A stretch of DNA of 64,000 bases, taken from TMP-86 sp044226865 (GTDB lineage: Bacteria; Pseudomonadota; Gammaproteobacteria; Steroidobacterales; Steroidobacteraceae). The stretch is from positions 561,171 through 625,170 of the forward strand of contig JBGAGE010000002.1 of assembly GCA_044226865.1 (NCBI GenBank). Direction: 5' to 3'. The notes under the pieces were generated by a model that ran no database searches, was not told where the DNA came from, and was given only the letters and a program-made list of their open reading frames with translations. Position 1 is the stretch's first letter, and each line of letters starts with the position of its first letter. Both the position numbers and the translations under genes were made by a program. Of the stretch, positions 34,315 through 45,062 are shown one piece after another.

Positions 34315-35558
34315 GATGACGACAAGTTTCCGCCTTGGACCACGCCAATACAAGGGTTGGCGCCCAGCCCGTAGCTCAGCTCCGCGGGCCGCTCGATGTC
34401 CCAGATCGCAAGGTCGGCGCGCAGGCCGGGCAGCAGGCGGCCGCGGTCGGCAAGGCCCAGCGCCCGCGCGGCCTCGCGCGTCACGCCGGCCAGCGCTTCT
34501 TCAGGTGTCATGCCGAACAGCGTGCAGGCCATGTTCATGGCCAGGAGAAGCGAGGTGCAGGGCGAGGTGCCCGGATTGCAATCGGTGGCCACCGCGAGCG
34601 GCACCCCTGCGCGCCGCAGCGCGGCCACCGGCGGCGGCTGCTCCTGGCGCAACATGTAAAACGCGCCGGGCAGCATCACCGCCACGGTGCCCGCCGCCGC
34701 CAGCGCCGCGATGCCGGCCTCGTCCACATATTCCAGGTGATCCGCAGACCATGCCTGCCAGCGCGCGGCCAGTTGCGCCGCACCCATGTCGGTCAACTGC
34801 CCGGCATGCAGATGCACGCCCAGGTCGGCGGCGCGGGCGCGCCGCAGCAGGCTCTCGGTCTCGGCAAGCGTGAAGGCGATGTTCTCGCAGAAGGCATCCA
34901 CCGCGTCGGCGAGGCCCTCCGCCAGCACCGCGTCCAGCCAAGGGCCGCACACCGCCGCGACGAATTCCGCGCGCCGCTCCTTGAATGCCGGCGGCAACGC
35001 ATGCAGCCCGAGGAAGGTGCCGCGCACCGACACCGGCGCTTGCTCGCCGATGCGCCGCGCGATGCGCAGCAGCCGCAGCTCCTGCTCCAGCGCCAAGCCG
35101 TAGCCCGACTTGATTTCCAAGGTGGTCACCCCTTCCGCGCACAGCCGGCGCGCACGCGCGAGTGCGCTGCGCAGCAACGCCTCATCCGTGGCCGCCTGCG
35201 TGGCCTGCACCGTGGATTGGATGCCGCCGCCGGCGCGGGCGATCTGCTCGTAGCTGGCGCCATTCAGGCGCATTTCGAATTCCAGCGAACGGTTGCCGCC
35301 GTACACGAGATGGGTGTGGCAATCGATGAGGCCGGGCGTGACCCAGGCGCCCGCGAATTCCCGCACGCGCGCGCCGCGCGAGGACGCCAGCCCTCGCCCC
35401 TCCTGCGCGCTGCCCAGCCAGGCGATGCGGTCGCCTCGCACGGCGATGGCCGCATCGCGCAGCTCGCCGTAGCCGGATGCGCCCTGGAGCGTTGCCAGGT
35501 GCACGCCGCTGACCAGGAGATCCCAGCGTTGATCCGCATCGCCGTGAGTCGCGTTCAT
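34311..35558 (-). CDS. hutI: Imidazolonepropionase
   Basis: HutI hydrolyses imidazolonepropionate to N-formimino-glutamate, the third step of histidine breakdown. The 415-residue amidohydrolase has the metal motif DCHTHLVYGG, the substrate loop RAGGGIQSTVQATQ, EIKSGYGL and the later His/Asp metal sites (HLHAGQLTD; VATDCNPGT). It is divergent from hutF with only 39 bases between them, and its stop is embedded in the mmsA start. Confidence 0.96.
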   Translation of the reverse strand: MNATHGDADQRWDLLVSGVHLATLQGASGYGELRDAAIAVRGDRIAWLGSAQEGRGLASSRGARVREFAGAWVTPGLIDCHTHLVYGGNRSLEFEMRLNGASYEQIARAGGGIQSTVQATQAATDEALLRSALARARRLCAEGVTTLEIKSGYGLALEQELRLLRIARRIGEQAPVSVRGTFLGLHALPPAFKERRAEFVAAVCGPWLDAVLAEGLADAVDAFCENIAFTLAETESLLRRARAADLGVHLHAGQLTDMGAAQLAARWQAWSADHLEYVDEAGIAALAAAGTVAVMLPGAFYMLRQEQPPPVAALRRAGVPLAVATDCNPGTSPCTSLLLAMNMACTLFGMTPEEALAGVTREAARALGLADRGRLLPGLRADLAIWDIERPAELSYGLGANPCIGVVQGGNLSSS

Positions 35559-35560
35559 GA

Positions 35561-35593
35561 TTCACGCTAGGCGATCCGTGCGGGTATAGTCAA
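35561..35593. promoter_or_regulatory. Overlapping divergent hutI and hutF promoters
   Basis: On the plus strand TTCACG (35561-35566), an 18-base spacer and TATAGT (35585-35590) face hutF. On the minus strand TTGACT (35588-35593), an 18-base spacer and TAGCGT (35564-35569) face hutI. The hutF -10 and hutI -35 share bases 35588-35590. Both -10 elements end only 5-7 bases before the start codons, which predicts leaderless messages or starts within a few bases of ATG. Confidence 0.5.
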
Positions 35594-35597
35594 GGCG

Positions 35598-36983
35598 ATG
35601 AGCCTGCACCGATTTCACGGCGCCCTCACGCCGCACGGCTGGGCGCACGATGTCCTCGTGCGCGTCGGACCCGACGGCATGATCGCGGCGATCGACAGCG
35701 GCGTTGGCACTGCGCAATCCGCGCCGGGCGCGACCCTGGCGCCCGCAGCGGCCGGCATCGCCGTGCCCGGGATGCCCAATGCGCACAGCCACGCCTTCCA
35801 GCGCGCCATGAGCGCGGCGGCGGAATTCCGCCGCTCCGCGCGCGATAGCTTCTGGACCTGGCGCAATGCCATGTATGCGCTCGCCAACCGCGTCGACCCG
35901 GCCGGCCTCGGGGCCATCGCCCGCCAGTTGTTCGTCGAGATGCTCGAGGCCGGCTATACCAGCGTGGCGGAGTTTCACTACATCCACCGCCGCGCGGACG
36001 GCAGCGCCTACGGCCCGGACAACCCGCTGCATGCCGCGGTGATCGAGGCGGCGCGCGACACGGGCATCGGCCTCACCTTCCTGCCCACGCTGTACCAGCA
36101 CGCCGACTTCGGCGGCGCGCCGCTGCGCGAGGATCAGCGCCGCTTCGCCGCAAGCGTGGAGGAGTTCATCGCGATGCTCGGCGCGCTCGGCCAGGCGCGC
36201 AGCGCAAATGGCCTCATGCGCCTTGGCGCCGCTTTCCACAGCCTGCGCGCCGTCGGGCCCGCGGCGTTGCACGAGACCACCGCCTGCCTGAAGGAATTCG
36301 ATCCGACGATGCCCGTGCACATCCACATCGCCGAGCAGGTGCTGGAGGTAAAGGCCTGTCTCGCCGCCACCGGCCAGCGCCCCGTGCAATGGCTGCTGTC
36401 GCAGGGCCTGTTGTCACCGCACTGGTGCCTGGTGCATGCGACCCACGCCAACCGTGAGGAATTGCGCGGCGTGGCCGGCACCGGCGCCAGCGTCGCGGTG
36501 TGCACCACCACCGAGGCCAACCTCGGCGATGGCCTGTTCGACACGGCGGGTTTCCTCAAGGCCGGCGGCCTCATGTGTGTCGGTTCCGACAGCGAGGTGA
36601 GCGTCGACCCGGCCGAGGAATTGCGCTGGCTGGAATACCAGCAACGGCTCAAGCGGCGGCGGCGCGCGGTGCTGGCGGAGCGAGCACAAGCGCACGTGGG
36701 CACGCGCCTGTGGTCGCACGCCGCGCTGGCCGGCGCGCGCGCGCTGGGCCAGCCCGTGGGTGAACTGCGCGTCGGCGCGCGCGCCGATTGGCTGGTGCTG
36801 GATGAGACGCATCCTGCCCTCGCCGGCGCACCCGCGGAGCAGGCACTCGACCGGTTGGTTTTCGGCGGGGCGCGCGCGGCCATCCGCGAGGTGGTGGTGG
36901 CGGGCCGCACGGTGGTGCGGGACGGCCGGCACGAGCTGCACGACCGCAGCCGCCGGGCATTCCTGGAGTCGATGCGCGGCTGA
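35598..36983 (+). CDS. hutF: Formimidoylglutamate deiminase
   Basis: HutF deiminates N-formimino-glutamate to N-formyl-glutamate and ammonia, the branch that continues through HutG. The 461-residue amidohydrolase has PNAHSHAFQRAM with the first metal histidines, AEFHYIHRRADG, HIHIAEQ, and the GSDSEVSVDPAEELRWLEY end of the active site. Its presence with hutG and without hutE-type formiminoglutamase shows the five-step pathway. Confidence 0.95.
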   Translation: MSLHRFHGALTPHGWAHDVLVRVGPDGMIAAIDSGVGTAQSAPGATLAPAAAGIAVPGMPNAHSHAFQRAMSAAAEFRRSARDSFWTWRNAMYALANRVDPAGLGAIARQLFVEMLEAGYTSVAEFHYIHRRADGSAYGPDNPLHAAVIEAARDTGIGLTFLPTLYQHADFGGAPLREDQRRFAASVEEFIAMLGALGQARSANGLMRLGAAFHSLRAVGPAALHETTACLKEFDPTMPVHIHIAEQVLEVKACLAATGQRPVQWLLSQGLLSPHWCLVHATHANREELRGVAGTGASVAVCTTTEANLGDGLFDTAGFLKAGGLMCVGSDSEVSVDPAEELRWLEYQQRLKRRRRAVLAERAQAHVGTRLWSHAALAGARALGQPVGELRVGARADWLVLDETHPALAGAPAEQALDRLVFGGARAAIREVVVAGRTVVRDGRHELHDRSRRAFLESMRG

Positions 36984-37012
36984 ACGGCCGTTGCCACCCT
37001 GTCGCCTGGCAG

Positions 37013-37042
37013 TTGACCATACCTGTCTATACAGGCTAGTCT
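37013..37042 (+). promoter_or_regulatory. hutC promoter with operator-like palindrome
   Basis: TTGACC (37013-37018), 18 bases, then TAGTCT (37037-37042) form a modest promoter. The spacer contains the inverted repeat CCTGT-CTAT-ACAGG (37022-37035), which resembles operators of GntR/HutC-type repressors. Binding there would block RNA polymerase, giving autoregulation of hutC and control of hutUHG. hutC starts 6 bases after the -10, with no ribosome site, so a leaderless message is likely. Confidence 0.6.
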
Positions 37043-37048
37043 ACCCTC

Positions 37049-37762
37049 ATGCCTGACTCCGCCGCCCAGCCGCTCTACCTCAAGGTCAAGCGCCACATCC
37101 TTTCGAATGTCGCCTCGGGCAAGTGGGCCGCGGCCAGCCGCGTGCCGTCGGAAAACGAATTGGTGAAGTCCTTCGGCGTATCGCGCATGACCGCCAACCG
37201 CGCGCTGCGCGAACTGTCGGACGAAGGCGTGCTGGTGCGCGTCGCCGGCGTGGGCACCTTCGTGGCACAGGCCGGCGCGCGCGCGCACCCGCTGGAGGTG
37301 CGCAACATCGCCGACGAGATACGCAGCCGCGGCGGAGCGCACCGCGCGCAGCTCATTTCCTTGGAAAAAGTCAGCGCCGGCGGCGCGCTAGCCGATGATT
37401 TCGGCGTGCCGCCGCGCACACAGCTGTTCCGCTCCGTCATCGTGCACCATGAGAACGGCCAGCCCCTGCAACTGGAAGAGCGCTGCGTGCTGCCCGCCAT
37501 CGCACCGGATTACCTGGCTGTGGATTTCACCCACACCACGCCGCACGAATACCTGATGCGCGCCGCCCCGCTGCAGGAAGCGCAACACATCCTGCGCGCG
37601 GTGATGCCCGACGATGCCACCCGCCGGCTGCTGCAGATGAAGCGCGGCGAACCCTGCCTGCTGGTCCTGCGCCGCACCTGGACCGCGGGCGCCATCGCAT
37701 CGGTAGCCAGGCTCTATCACCCCGGCTCGCGCTATGAAATGTCCGGGCGCTTTCGCCCCTAA
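37049..37762 (+). CDS. hutC: Histidine utilisation repressor, GntR/HutC family
   Basis: The 237-residue protein has the GntR winged helix (LKVKRHILSNVASGKW...PSENELVKSFGVSRMTANRAL) at residues 10-70 and a UTRA effector domain. HutC represses hut genes until urocanate accumulates. It precedes hutU by 9 bases, and an operator-like palindrome lies in its own promoter. Confidence 0.94.
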   Translation: MPDSAAQPLYLKVKRHILSNVASGKWAAASRVPSENELVKSFGVSRMTANRALRELSDEGVLVRVAGVGTFVAQAGARAHPLEVRNIADEIRSRGGAHRAQLISLEKVSAGGALADDFGVPPRTQLFRSVIVHHENGQPLQLEERCVLPAIAPDYLAVDFTHTTPHEYLMRAAPLQEAQHILRAVMPDDATRRLLQMKRGEPCLLVLRRTWTAGAIASVARLYHPGSRYEMSGRFRP

Positions 37763-37771
37763 GGAACTGCC

Positions 37772-39444
<1,673 letters not shown>

Positions 39445-39448
<4 letters not shown>

Positions 39449-40959
39449 CGCACCGACTGAGCCTTGCCACCTTACGCCGCCTGTACCAGCATGCGGCGCC
39501 GGTGAAGCTGGACGAGACCGACCGCGAGCGCATTGCCGCTTCCTGCGCGCTGGTGGATCGCATCGTCGCCAAGGGTGATGCCGCCTACGGCATCAACACC
39601 GGCTTCGGCCTGCTGGCTCAGACGCGCATCCCGAACGCCGACCTGGCGCAATTGCAGAAGAACCTGCTGCTGTCGCATGCCGCCGGCGTGGGCGAGCCGC
39701 TGCCGGACGCGGTGGTGCGCTTGACGCTGGCGCTCAAGATCAATTCACTGGCGCGCGGCTATTCGGGCGTGAGCCAGGCGGTGGTGGATGCGCTCAATCA
39801 ATTGCTGGCCCACGAGGTGTACCCGCTCATTCCGGCGCAGGGCTCGGTGGGCGCATCGGGCGATCTGGCGCCACTCGCGCATATGAGTGCAGCGCTTCTC
39901 GGCGTCGGCCAGGTGCGCCACAAGGGCCAGGTGCTGGATGCGGCGAAGGGATTGCAACTCGCCGGCCTGAAGCCGCTCACGCTGCGCCCCAAGGAGGGCC
40001 TGGCGCTGATCAACGGCACCCAGGTGTCCACCGCGCTGGCGCTGGCGGGCCTGTTCGCCGCGGAGGATGTCTTTGGCGCGGCGGTGGTCGCCGGTGCCAT
40101 GTCCGTGGATGCGCTCAAGGGGAGCGATGCGCCGTTCGATGACCGCATTCATCAGGTGCGCGGCCAGCCGGGGCAGATCGACGTCGCCGCGATGTATCGC
40201 GCGCTGATGCACGGCAGCCAGATCCGCGCCTCGCATCTGCAATGCACGCGGGTGCAAGACCCCTACTCCTTCCGCTGCCAGCCGCAGGTCATGGGCGCGA
40301 GCCTCGACCTGATCCGTCATTGCGCGCGCACGCTCACCATCGAGGCCAACGCCGTCACCGACAACCCGCTGTTGTTCCTGGACTCGGGCAGCGTGCTCTC
40401 GGGCGGTAATTTCCACGCCGAGCCCGTGGCTTTCGCCGCCGACACGCTGGCGCTCGCACTGGCCGAAATCGGGAGCCTGTCCGAGCGGCGCATGGCGGTG
40501 CTGGTCGACCCGAAGATGAGCGGGCTACCGGCCTTCCTCGTTGAGAACAGTGGCCTGAACTCGGGCTTCATGATCGCGCAGGTGACCGCGGCGGCGCTGG
40601 TGTCGGAGAACAAGACGCTGGCGGCGCCGGCCAGCGTGGATTCCATTCCCACCTCGGCAAACCAGGAGGATCACGTCAGCATGGCCGCGCATGCCGCACG
40701 GCGCCTGACGCGCATGGCGGAGAACGCCGCGGCGGTGATCGGCGTGGAATTGTTGGCCGCCGCCCAGGGCATCGATTTTCACCGCCCGGCGCGTTCCTCA
40801 CCGGCGCTGGAACAGGTGCACGCCCACATCCGCGCCCAGGTGGCGCACTACACGGCCGACCGCTATTTCGCACCGGACATCGCCGCCGCGCAGGGTTGGG
40901 TGCGCAACTCAAGCTTCACCGCGCATGTGGCATCGCTCCTGCCGTCCCACGCGGCGTGA
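39445..40959 (+). CDS. hutH: Histidine ammonia-lyase
   Basis: HutH removes ammonia from histidine to give urocanate. The 504-residue protein has the self-cyclising Ala137-Ser138-Gly139 triad in GSVGASGDLAP that forms the MIO cofactor, and the INTGFGLLA and QDPYSFRCQPQVMG motifs. The ATG at 39445 lies in the hutU stop. A longer reading upstream would lie within hutU and is not supported. Confidence 0.97.
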
Positions 40960-40980
40960 TTCGCCGTATCATCACGCGCC

Positions 40981-41769
40981 ATGCATCCGCCGATCGCCGA
41001 TTTCCACCCCGGGCGCAGCGCCCTGCTCATCAGCTTTCCGCACTCGGGCACGCATCTGCCCGATGAGCTGCGGGCACGCCTCACGCCAGCCGCCTTGCGC
41101 GTGCCGGACACGGACTGGCACGTGCCGCTCTTGTACGAGTGCGCGAGCGAGCTCGGCGCATCGCTCCTGGTCGCGCGCCACTCGCGCTACGTCGCCGACC
41201 TGAATCGTCCGCCCGATGGCGCCCCGCTGTATCCCGGCCAGGCCGAGACCAGCGTGTGCCCGACCCGCAGCTTCGCCGACGAGCCGCTGTATCTTCCGGG
41301 CTGCGAGCCGGACGCGGCCGAGGTGCAACAGCGGCTGGATGCCTACTGGCGCCCCTACCATCGCAAGCTCCTGCAGACCGTCGACGACATCCGCACCGAG
41401 CACGGCCATTGCATCCTGTGGGATGCGCATTCCATTCGCGCGCGCGTGCCGCTGTTCTTCGAGGGACGCCTGCCGGACCTGAACGTGGGCACGGCGGATG
41501 GGCGCAGCTGCGCTCGGCGGCGCAGCGAGCACGTGATGCAGATGCTCGGCGCCCAGGCGCGGTTTTCCAGCGTGCTCGATGGACGCTTCAAGGGCGGCTA
41601 CATCACGCGGCATTACGGCGCGCCGGCCCGCGGCGTGGACGCCATCCAGCTGGAAATCGCCCAGGATGCGTATATGGATGAAGCGGCGCCGGCAGCCTTC
41701 GACGCGGCACGCGCCCGGCCGCTGCAGGAGCTGCTGCGTGAATTGCTCGCGGCTGTGATAAAAGTGTGA
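40981..41769 (+). CDS. hutG: N-formylglutamate deformylase
   Basis: HutG hydrolyses N-formyl-glutamate to glutamate and formate, the last step of the HutF branch. The 262-residue protein has SFPHSGTHLPDEL, VADLNRPPDG, and the DAHSIRARVPLFFEG metal-site segment of the family. It lies 21 bases after hutH, and its stop is one base before the symporter start. Confidence 0.93.
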   Translation: MHPPIADFHPGRSALLISFPHSGTHLPDELRARLTPAALRVPDTDWHVPLLYECASELGASLLVARHSRYVADLNRPPDGAPLYPGQAETSVCPTRSFADEPLYLPGCEPDAAEVQQRLDAYWRPYHRKLLQTVDDIRTEHGHCILWDAHSIRARVPLFFEGRLPDLNVGTADGRSCARRRSEHVMQMLGAQARFSSVLDGRFKGGYITRHYGAPARGVDAIQLEIAQDAYMDEAAPAAFDAARARPLQELLRELLAAVIKV

Positions 41770-41770
41770 C

Positions 41771-43057
41771 ATGAAAAGCCGCCTGACGCTGTTCGTGGTG
41801 CTGGCCATGATCGCCGGCCCGTTGTGTGGCCTGCTGCTGCAGGCCTGGCTCGGCGACGGCGCCTCCGCGAAAGCCGTGGCCGCCAACCTGTCGTTGGTGA
41901 CCACCGCCTTCCTGCACCTGATCAAGATGATCATCGCGCCGCTGGTGTTCTCCACGCTCACCGTGGGCGTCGCACGCATGGAGGACACTGCCTCGATCGC
42001 GCGCGTCGGCCTGAAGACCATGGGCTGGTTCATCTTCGCCTCGATGGTGTCTATGACCATTGGTGTGGTGCTGGTGCAGTTGTTCGAGCCCGGCGTCGGC
42101 CTGCCGCTCACTGCCACGGGTTCTGCGGAAATTCCCAAGGCGGTGACGCCGCAGCTCAAGGACATCATCGATCACATCATTCCCACCTCCATCGTGCAGG
42201 CCATGGCGGCCAATGAAATCCTGCAGATCGTGGTGTTCTCGGTGCTGTTCGGGGTGGCAGCCGCGGGCCTGGGCAAGCGCGTGACACCGCTGATCGACTG
42301 GATCGACCAGATTTCCTTCGTGATGCTCAAGATCACCGGCTATGTCATGGCGCTGGCGCCGATTGCGGTATTCGCCGCGCTCGCCGCCACGGTGCTGTCG
42401 CAGGGGATCGGCGTGCTCCTGGTGTACGCCAAGTTCGTCGGCAGCTTCTACTTCGCGCTGCTGGTGCTATGGGCATTTCTATCGGCGGCGGGGTTCGTGG
42501 CCATCGGTCCGCGCGTGTTGCAGTTGCTGGGCCTGATCCGCTCGCCCGTGCTCATCGCCTTTTCCACCGCCAGCTCCGAGGCGGCGTATCCGCGCACGCT
42601 GGAGCGCTTGGAGACCTTCGGCATCAGCCGGCGCATCGCCTCGTTCGTGCTGCCGCTGGGCTACTCGTTCAATCTGGACGGCTCGATGATGTACTGCGCC
42701 TTCGCCGTGCTGTTCATCGCGCAGATCTTCCACGTGGATTTTTCGCTGCATCAGCAGATCGTGATGCTGCTCATCCTGATGGTGACCAGCAAGGGCATGG
42801 CGGCCGTGCCGCGCGCCTCGCTGATGGTGATCGCCTCCACGCTCACCTACTTCGGCCTGCCCGAGCAGGGCCTGGTGCTGATCATCGCGGTGGATCACCT
42901 GCTCGACATGGGCCGCAGCGCCACCAACGTGGTGGGCAATGCGGTAGCCTCGACGCTGGTGGCGAAGTGGGAGGGGGAACTCGCGCCCATGGGCGCCCCC
43001 GAGAGTGCCGCCGGCGCCGGACAGCGCACGTCCGCGCACGGCGCCGACGCGGCCTGA
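41771..43057 (+). CDS. Dicarboxylate/amino-acid:cation symporter (DAACS family)
   Basis: The 428-residue membrane protein has the GltP/DctA fold: eight helices with HP1/HP2 re-entrant loops. Landmarks are FLHLIKMIIAPLVFSTL, the serine-rich loop IAFSTASSEAAYP, the YSFNLDGSMMY segment (NxDG) and the DMGRSATNVVGNAVA end. Members move glutamate, aspartate or C4-dicarboxylates with Na+ or H+. In this operon it could import glutamate or another hut-linked substrate; the family does not typically transport histidine, so the substrate is open. Confidence 0.92.
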   Translation: MKSRLTLFVVLAMIAGPLCGLLLQAWLGDGASAKAVAANLSLVTTAFLHLIKMIIAPLVFSTLTVGVARMEDTASIARVGLKTMGWFIFASMVSMTIGVVLVQLFEPGVGLPLTATGSAEIPKAVTPQLKDIIDHIIPTSIVQAMAANEILQIVVFSVLFGVAAAGLGKRVTPLIDWIDQISFVMLKITGYVMALAPIAVFAALAATVLSQGIGVLLVYAKFVGSFYFALLVLWAFLSAAGFVAIGPRVLQLLGLIRSPVLIAFSTASSEAAYPRTLERLETFGISRRIASFVLPLGYSFNLDGSMMYCAFAVLFIAQIFHVDFSLHQQIVMLLILMVTSKGMAAVPRASLMVIASTLTYFGLPEQGLVLIIAVDHLLDMGRSATNVVGNAVASTLVAKWEGELAPMGAPESAAGAGQRTSAHGADAA

Positions 43058-43062
43058 GAACT

Positions 43063-43626
43063 TCAGCCGGCTGGGATCCTTGCGATGAAGATGCGGCGGG
43101 CGTGGGTGCCGGCCGACAGCGTCGCCTGCTCGCCCCCGTCCAGCAGCACGGTGTCCCAGGCCGTCAGCGGCACGTGTTGTGTATCGCTTTCGATCAAGAC
43201 GTCCTCCAGCGCCACCACGATCAGCTGGCTCCCCTCGGGTCGCAAGGGCAGCGGAGCGGTGACGGCCTCCACCCCGGCCTCGAAGGATCGATCCTTGCGC
43301 ACCATCAGGTTCAGGTCGCTGCAGGCACCACCCCGAAGATCACAGTGGATGGCCAGCGAGCCATCGAAGCGCGTGCAATCTCCCGGCCGGCGCAGCGTCC
43401 GGTCCTGCTCGCCGGCGGCCCGCAGGGTGAGACCCGCGCCCTCCAGCAACACCATGACGCGGGTATAGCCGGAAAAATCGGAGAAGGGCCCGGGCGCGTC
43501 GATCCGCGCCATGCTCAGGCGCCAGGAAAATTCACCTTCGGCCGGTTCGCGCGCGATTTCCTCGGTGAGGCCGCCGCCGTTCTTCCACGGCATGCGCCGG
43601 TAGCCGGCGCGGCGCAGAATCCTCAT
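43063..43626 (-). CDS. hutD: HutD/Ves-family cupin protein
   Basis: The 187-residue protein begins MRILRRAGYRRMPWKNGGGLTEEIA and includes FSWRLSMARIDAPGPFSDFSGYTR, the conserved core of HutD. In Pseudomonas hutD affects fitness on histidine, perhaps as a governor of hut expression, but its biochemical role is not settled. It converges with the symporter (5 bases apart) and follows the ureohydrolase by 40 bases on the same strand. Confidence 0.92.
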   Translation of the reverse strand: MRILRRAGYRRMPWKNGGGLTEEIAREPAEGEFSWRLSMARIDAPGPFSDFSGYTRVMVLLEGAGLTLRAAGEQDRTLRRPGDCTRFDGSLAIHCDLRGGACSDLNLMVRKDRSFEAGVEAVTAPLPLRPEGSQLIVVALEDVLIESDTQHVPLTAWDTVLLDGGEQATLSAGTHARRIFIARIPAG

Positions 43627-43666
43627 GCTTCGGGCCCTCGATGGGCGGCAGGCGGGCCGCCGCGGC

Positions 43667-44686
43667 TCACGAGCGCCCGAGCGTCATGAGCGCGAAGGCC
43701 TCGAACATCATCTGCGCGCCGAGCTGCGCGGTATTGGTGGTGGCGTCGTATTGCGGCGCCACTTCCACCACATCCGCGCCGATGTAATCCAGGCCGCGCA
43801 GCTGCCACAGCAATTCCAGGCCTTCGCGCGGCGTGATGCCGCCGATCTCGGGTGTGCCCGTGCCCGGCGCAAAGGCCGGATCGAAACCATCGACGTCGAT
43901 GGACAGGTACACCGGCCCGTCGCCGACGACCTCGCGCGCCTTCTGCGCGACCGCGGCAACGCCCATGGCCGTGAAGTCCTCGATGTTCAACACCGTCATG
44001 CCGGACGCATAGGAAAACTCCCAGATCACGTTCGAGCCGCCGCGGATGCCGATCTGGATGGTGCGCTCGGGATCGAGCACGCCGTCGAGCACCGCCAACC
44101 GGAACGGGCCGCCATGATGGAATTTCGAACCATCGTAGATGCCGCCGGTGTCGCAATGCGCATCGATATGGATCATGCCCACCGGCTGCTTGGCGCCCAG
44201 CGCCTTCAGGATGGGATAGGAAATGGTGTGATCGCCGCCGGCCGACAGCGGCCGCACGCCCTGCGCCACCAGCTTCTTGTAAAAGCCCTCGATGTCCTCG
44301 AGCGACTGCTCCAGGCTGTAGCGGCTGCGGAACGGCACATCGCCGATGTCGGCGGCGCGACAATGCCCCGCCGGCACGTCTATGTAGCGATGATGAAAGG
44401 GCCCGATGCGCTCGACGGCGCGGATGGCGCGCGGTCCGAGGCGCGCACCGGCGCGGTTGGAAACGCCGAGGTCCATCGGCACGCCGACCAGCGCGATGTC
44501 CAGGCCTTCCGCCGACTCGCGATAGGGCAGGTCCAGGAACGTCGAAACGCCCGAGTAGGGCAGCGTGCGCCGGCCGTCGGGAGTGGCGATCTTGGCCGCG
44601 GCCGCGGCCAGCACCGGATCGTCGATGTCGAAGACGCCGGCGTTCCCGAAGCGCTCGCGCAGGTGTTGAAGTTTTTTCAGGTCCAT
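43667..44686 (-). CDS. Ureohydrolase (agmatinase/guanidinobutyrase/arginase family)
   Basis: The 339-residue enzyme has the binuclear manganese site: GGDH (His153), DAHCD (175-179) and DVDGFDP (Asp264, Asp266), with PGTGTPEIGG following. Family members cleave guanidino or formimino groups from agmatine, guanidinobutyrate, arginine, proclavaminate or formimino-glutamate. The PGTGTPE pattern fits the agmatinase/guanidinobutyrase branch. Between yidB and hutD it may broaden the nitrogen-scavenging island, or duplicate the formimino-glutamate step. I chose the ATG at 44686 (MDLKKLQHL). Confidence 0.88.
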   Translation of the reverse strand: MDLKKLQHLRERFGNAGVFDIDDPVLAAAAAKIATPDGRRTLPYSGVSTFLDLPYRESAEGLDIALVGVPMDLGVSNRAGARLGPRAIRAVERIGPFHHRYIDVPAGHCRAADIGDVPFRSRYSLEQSLEDIEGFYKKLVAQGVRPLSAGGDHTISYPILKALGAKQPVGMIHIDAHCDTGGIYDGSKFHHGGPFRLAVLDGVLDPERTIQIGIRGGSNVIWEFSYASGMTVLNIEDFTAMGVAAVAQKAREVVGDGPVYLSIDVDGFDPAFAPGTGTPEIGGITPREGLELLWQLRGLDYIGADVVEVAPQYDATTNTAQLGAQMMFEAFALMTLGRS

Positions 44687-44724
44687 GCCGGCATCCGCAA
44701 AGTCACGATGCCAACATTCTATGC

Positions 44725-45057
44725 TCAAGGGTCGGGAATCACACCGCCGGGCGTGAGCCGGTCGATCGCCAGGGGCAGATAGGCCGTGAGCTTGTGCACC
44801 AACTCGGGTACCGACCACCCGCCCCGCGCCGCCATGTCGAGGACATTGCCGGCGCCGAGCGCGTCGAACAACTGCACGGCGGTGATGCGGCCGTTGGCGC
44901 CGTTGCCCACCCAGGAGGCCACGATGTCCCCCAACCCCTGGTGCTCGAATTGCTCGACCAGCCCTTTCACCCCGCCGTGGTCGTCCAGGATACGCCGGAT
45001 CGTCGCCAACAACGCGGGGCTGACGGCCGGCCCCAGCAAGGCCTGCAGATCGCTCAC
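44725..45057 (-). CDS. YidB-family (DUF937) protein
   Basis: The 110-residue protein contains LLGPAVSPALLATIRRILDDHGGVKGLVEQF and the conserved GLGDIVASWVGNGAN...I pattern of YidB. The function is not known. It starts 5 bases after the mscL stop and is likely co-transcribed with it. Confidence 0.85.
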   Translation of the reverse strand: MSDLQALLGPAVSPALLATIRRILDDHGGVKGLVEQFEHQGLGDIVASWVGNGANGRITAVQLFDALGAGNVLDMAARGGWSVPELVHKLTAYLPLAIDRLTPGGVIPDP

Positions 45058-45062
45058 ACGAG

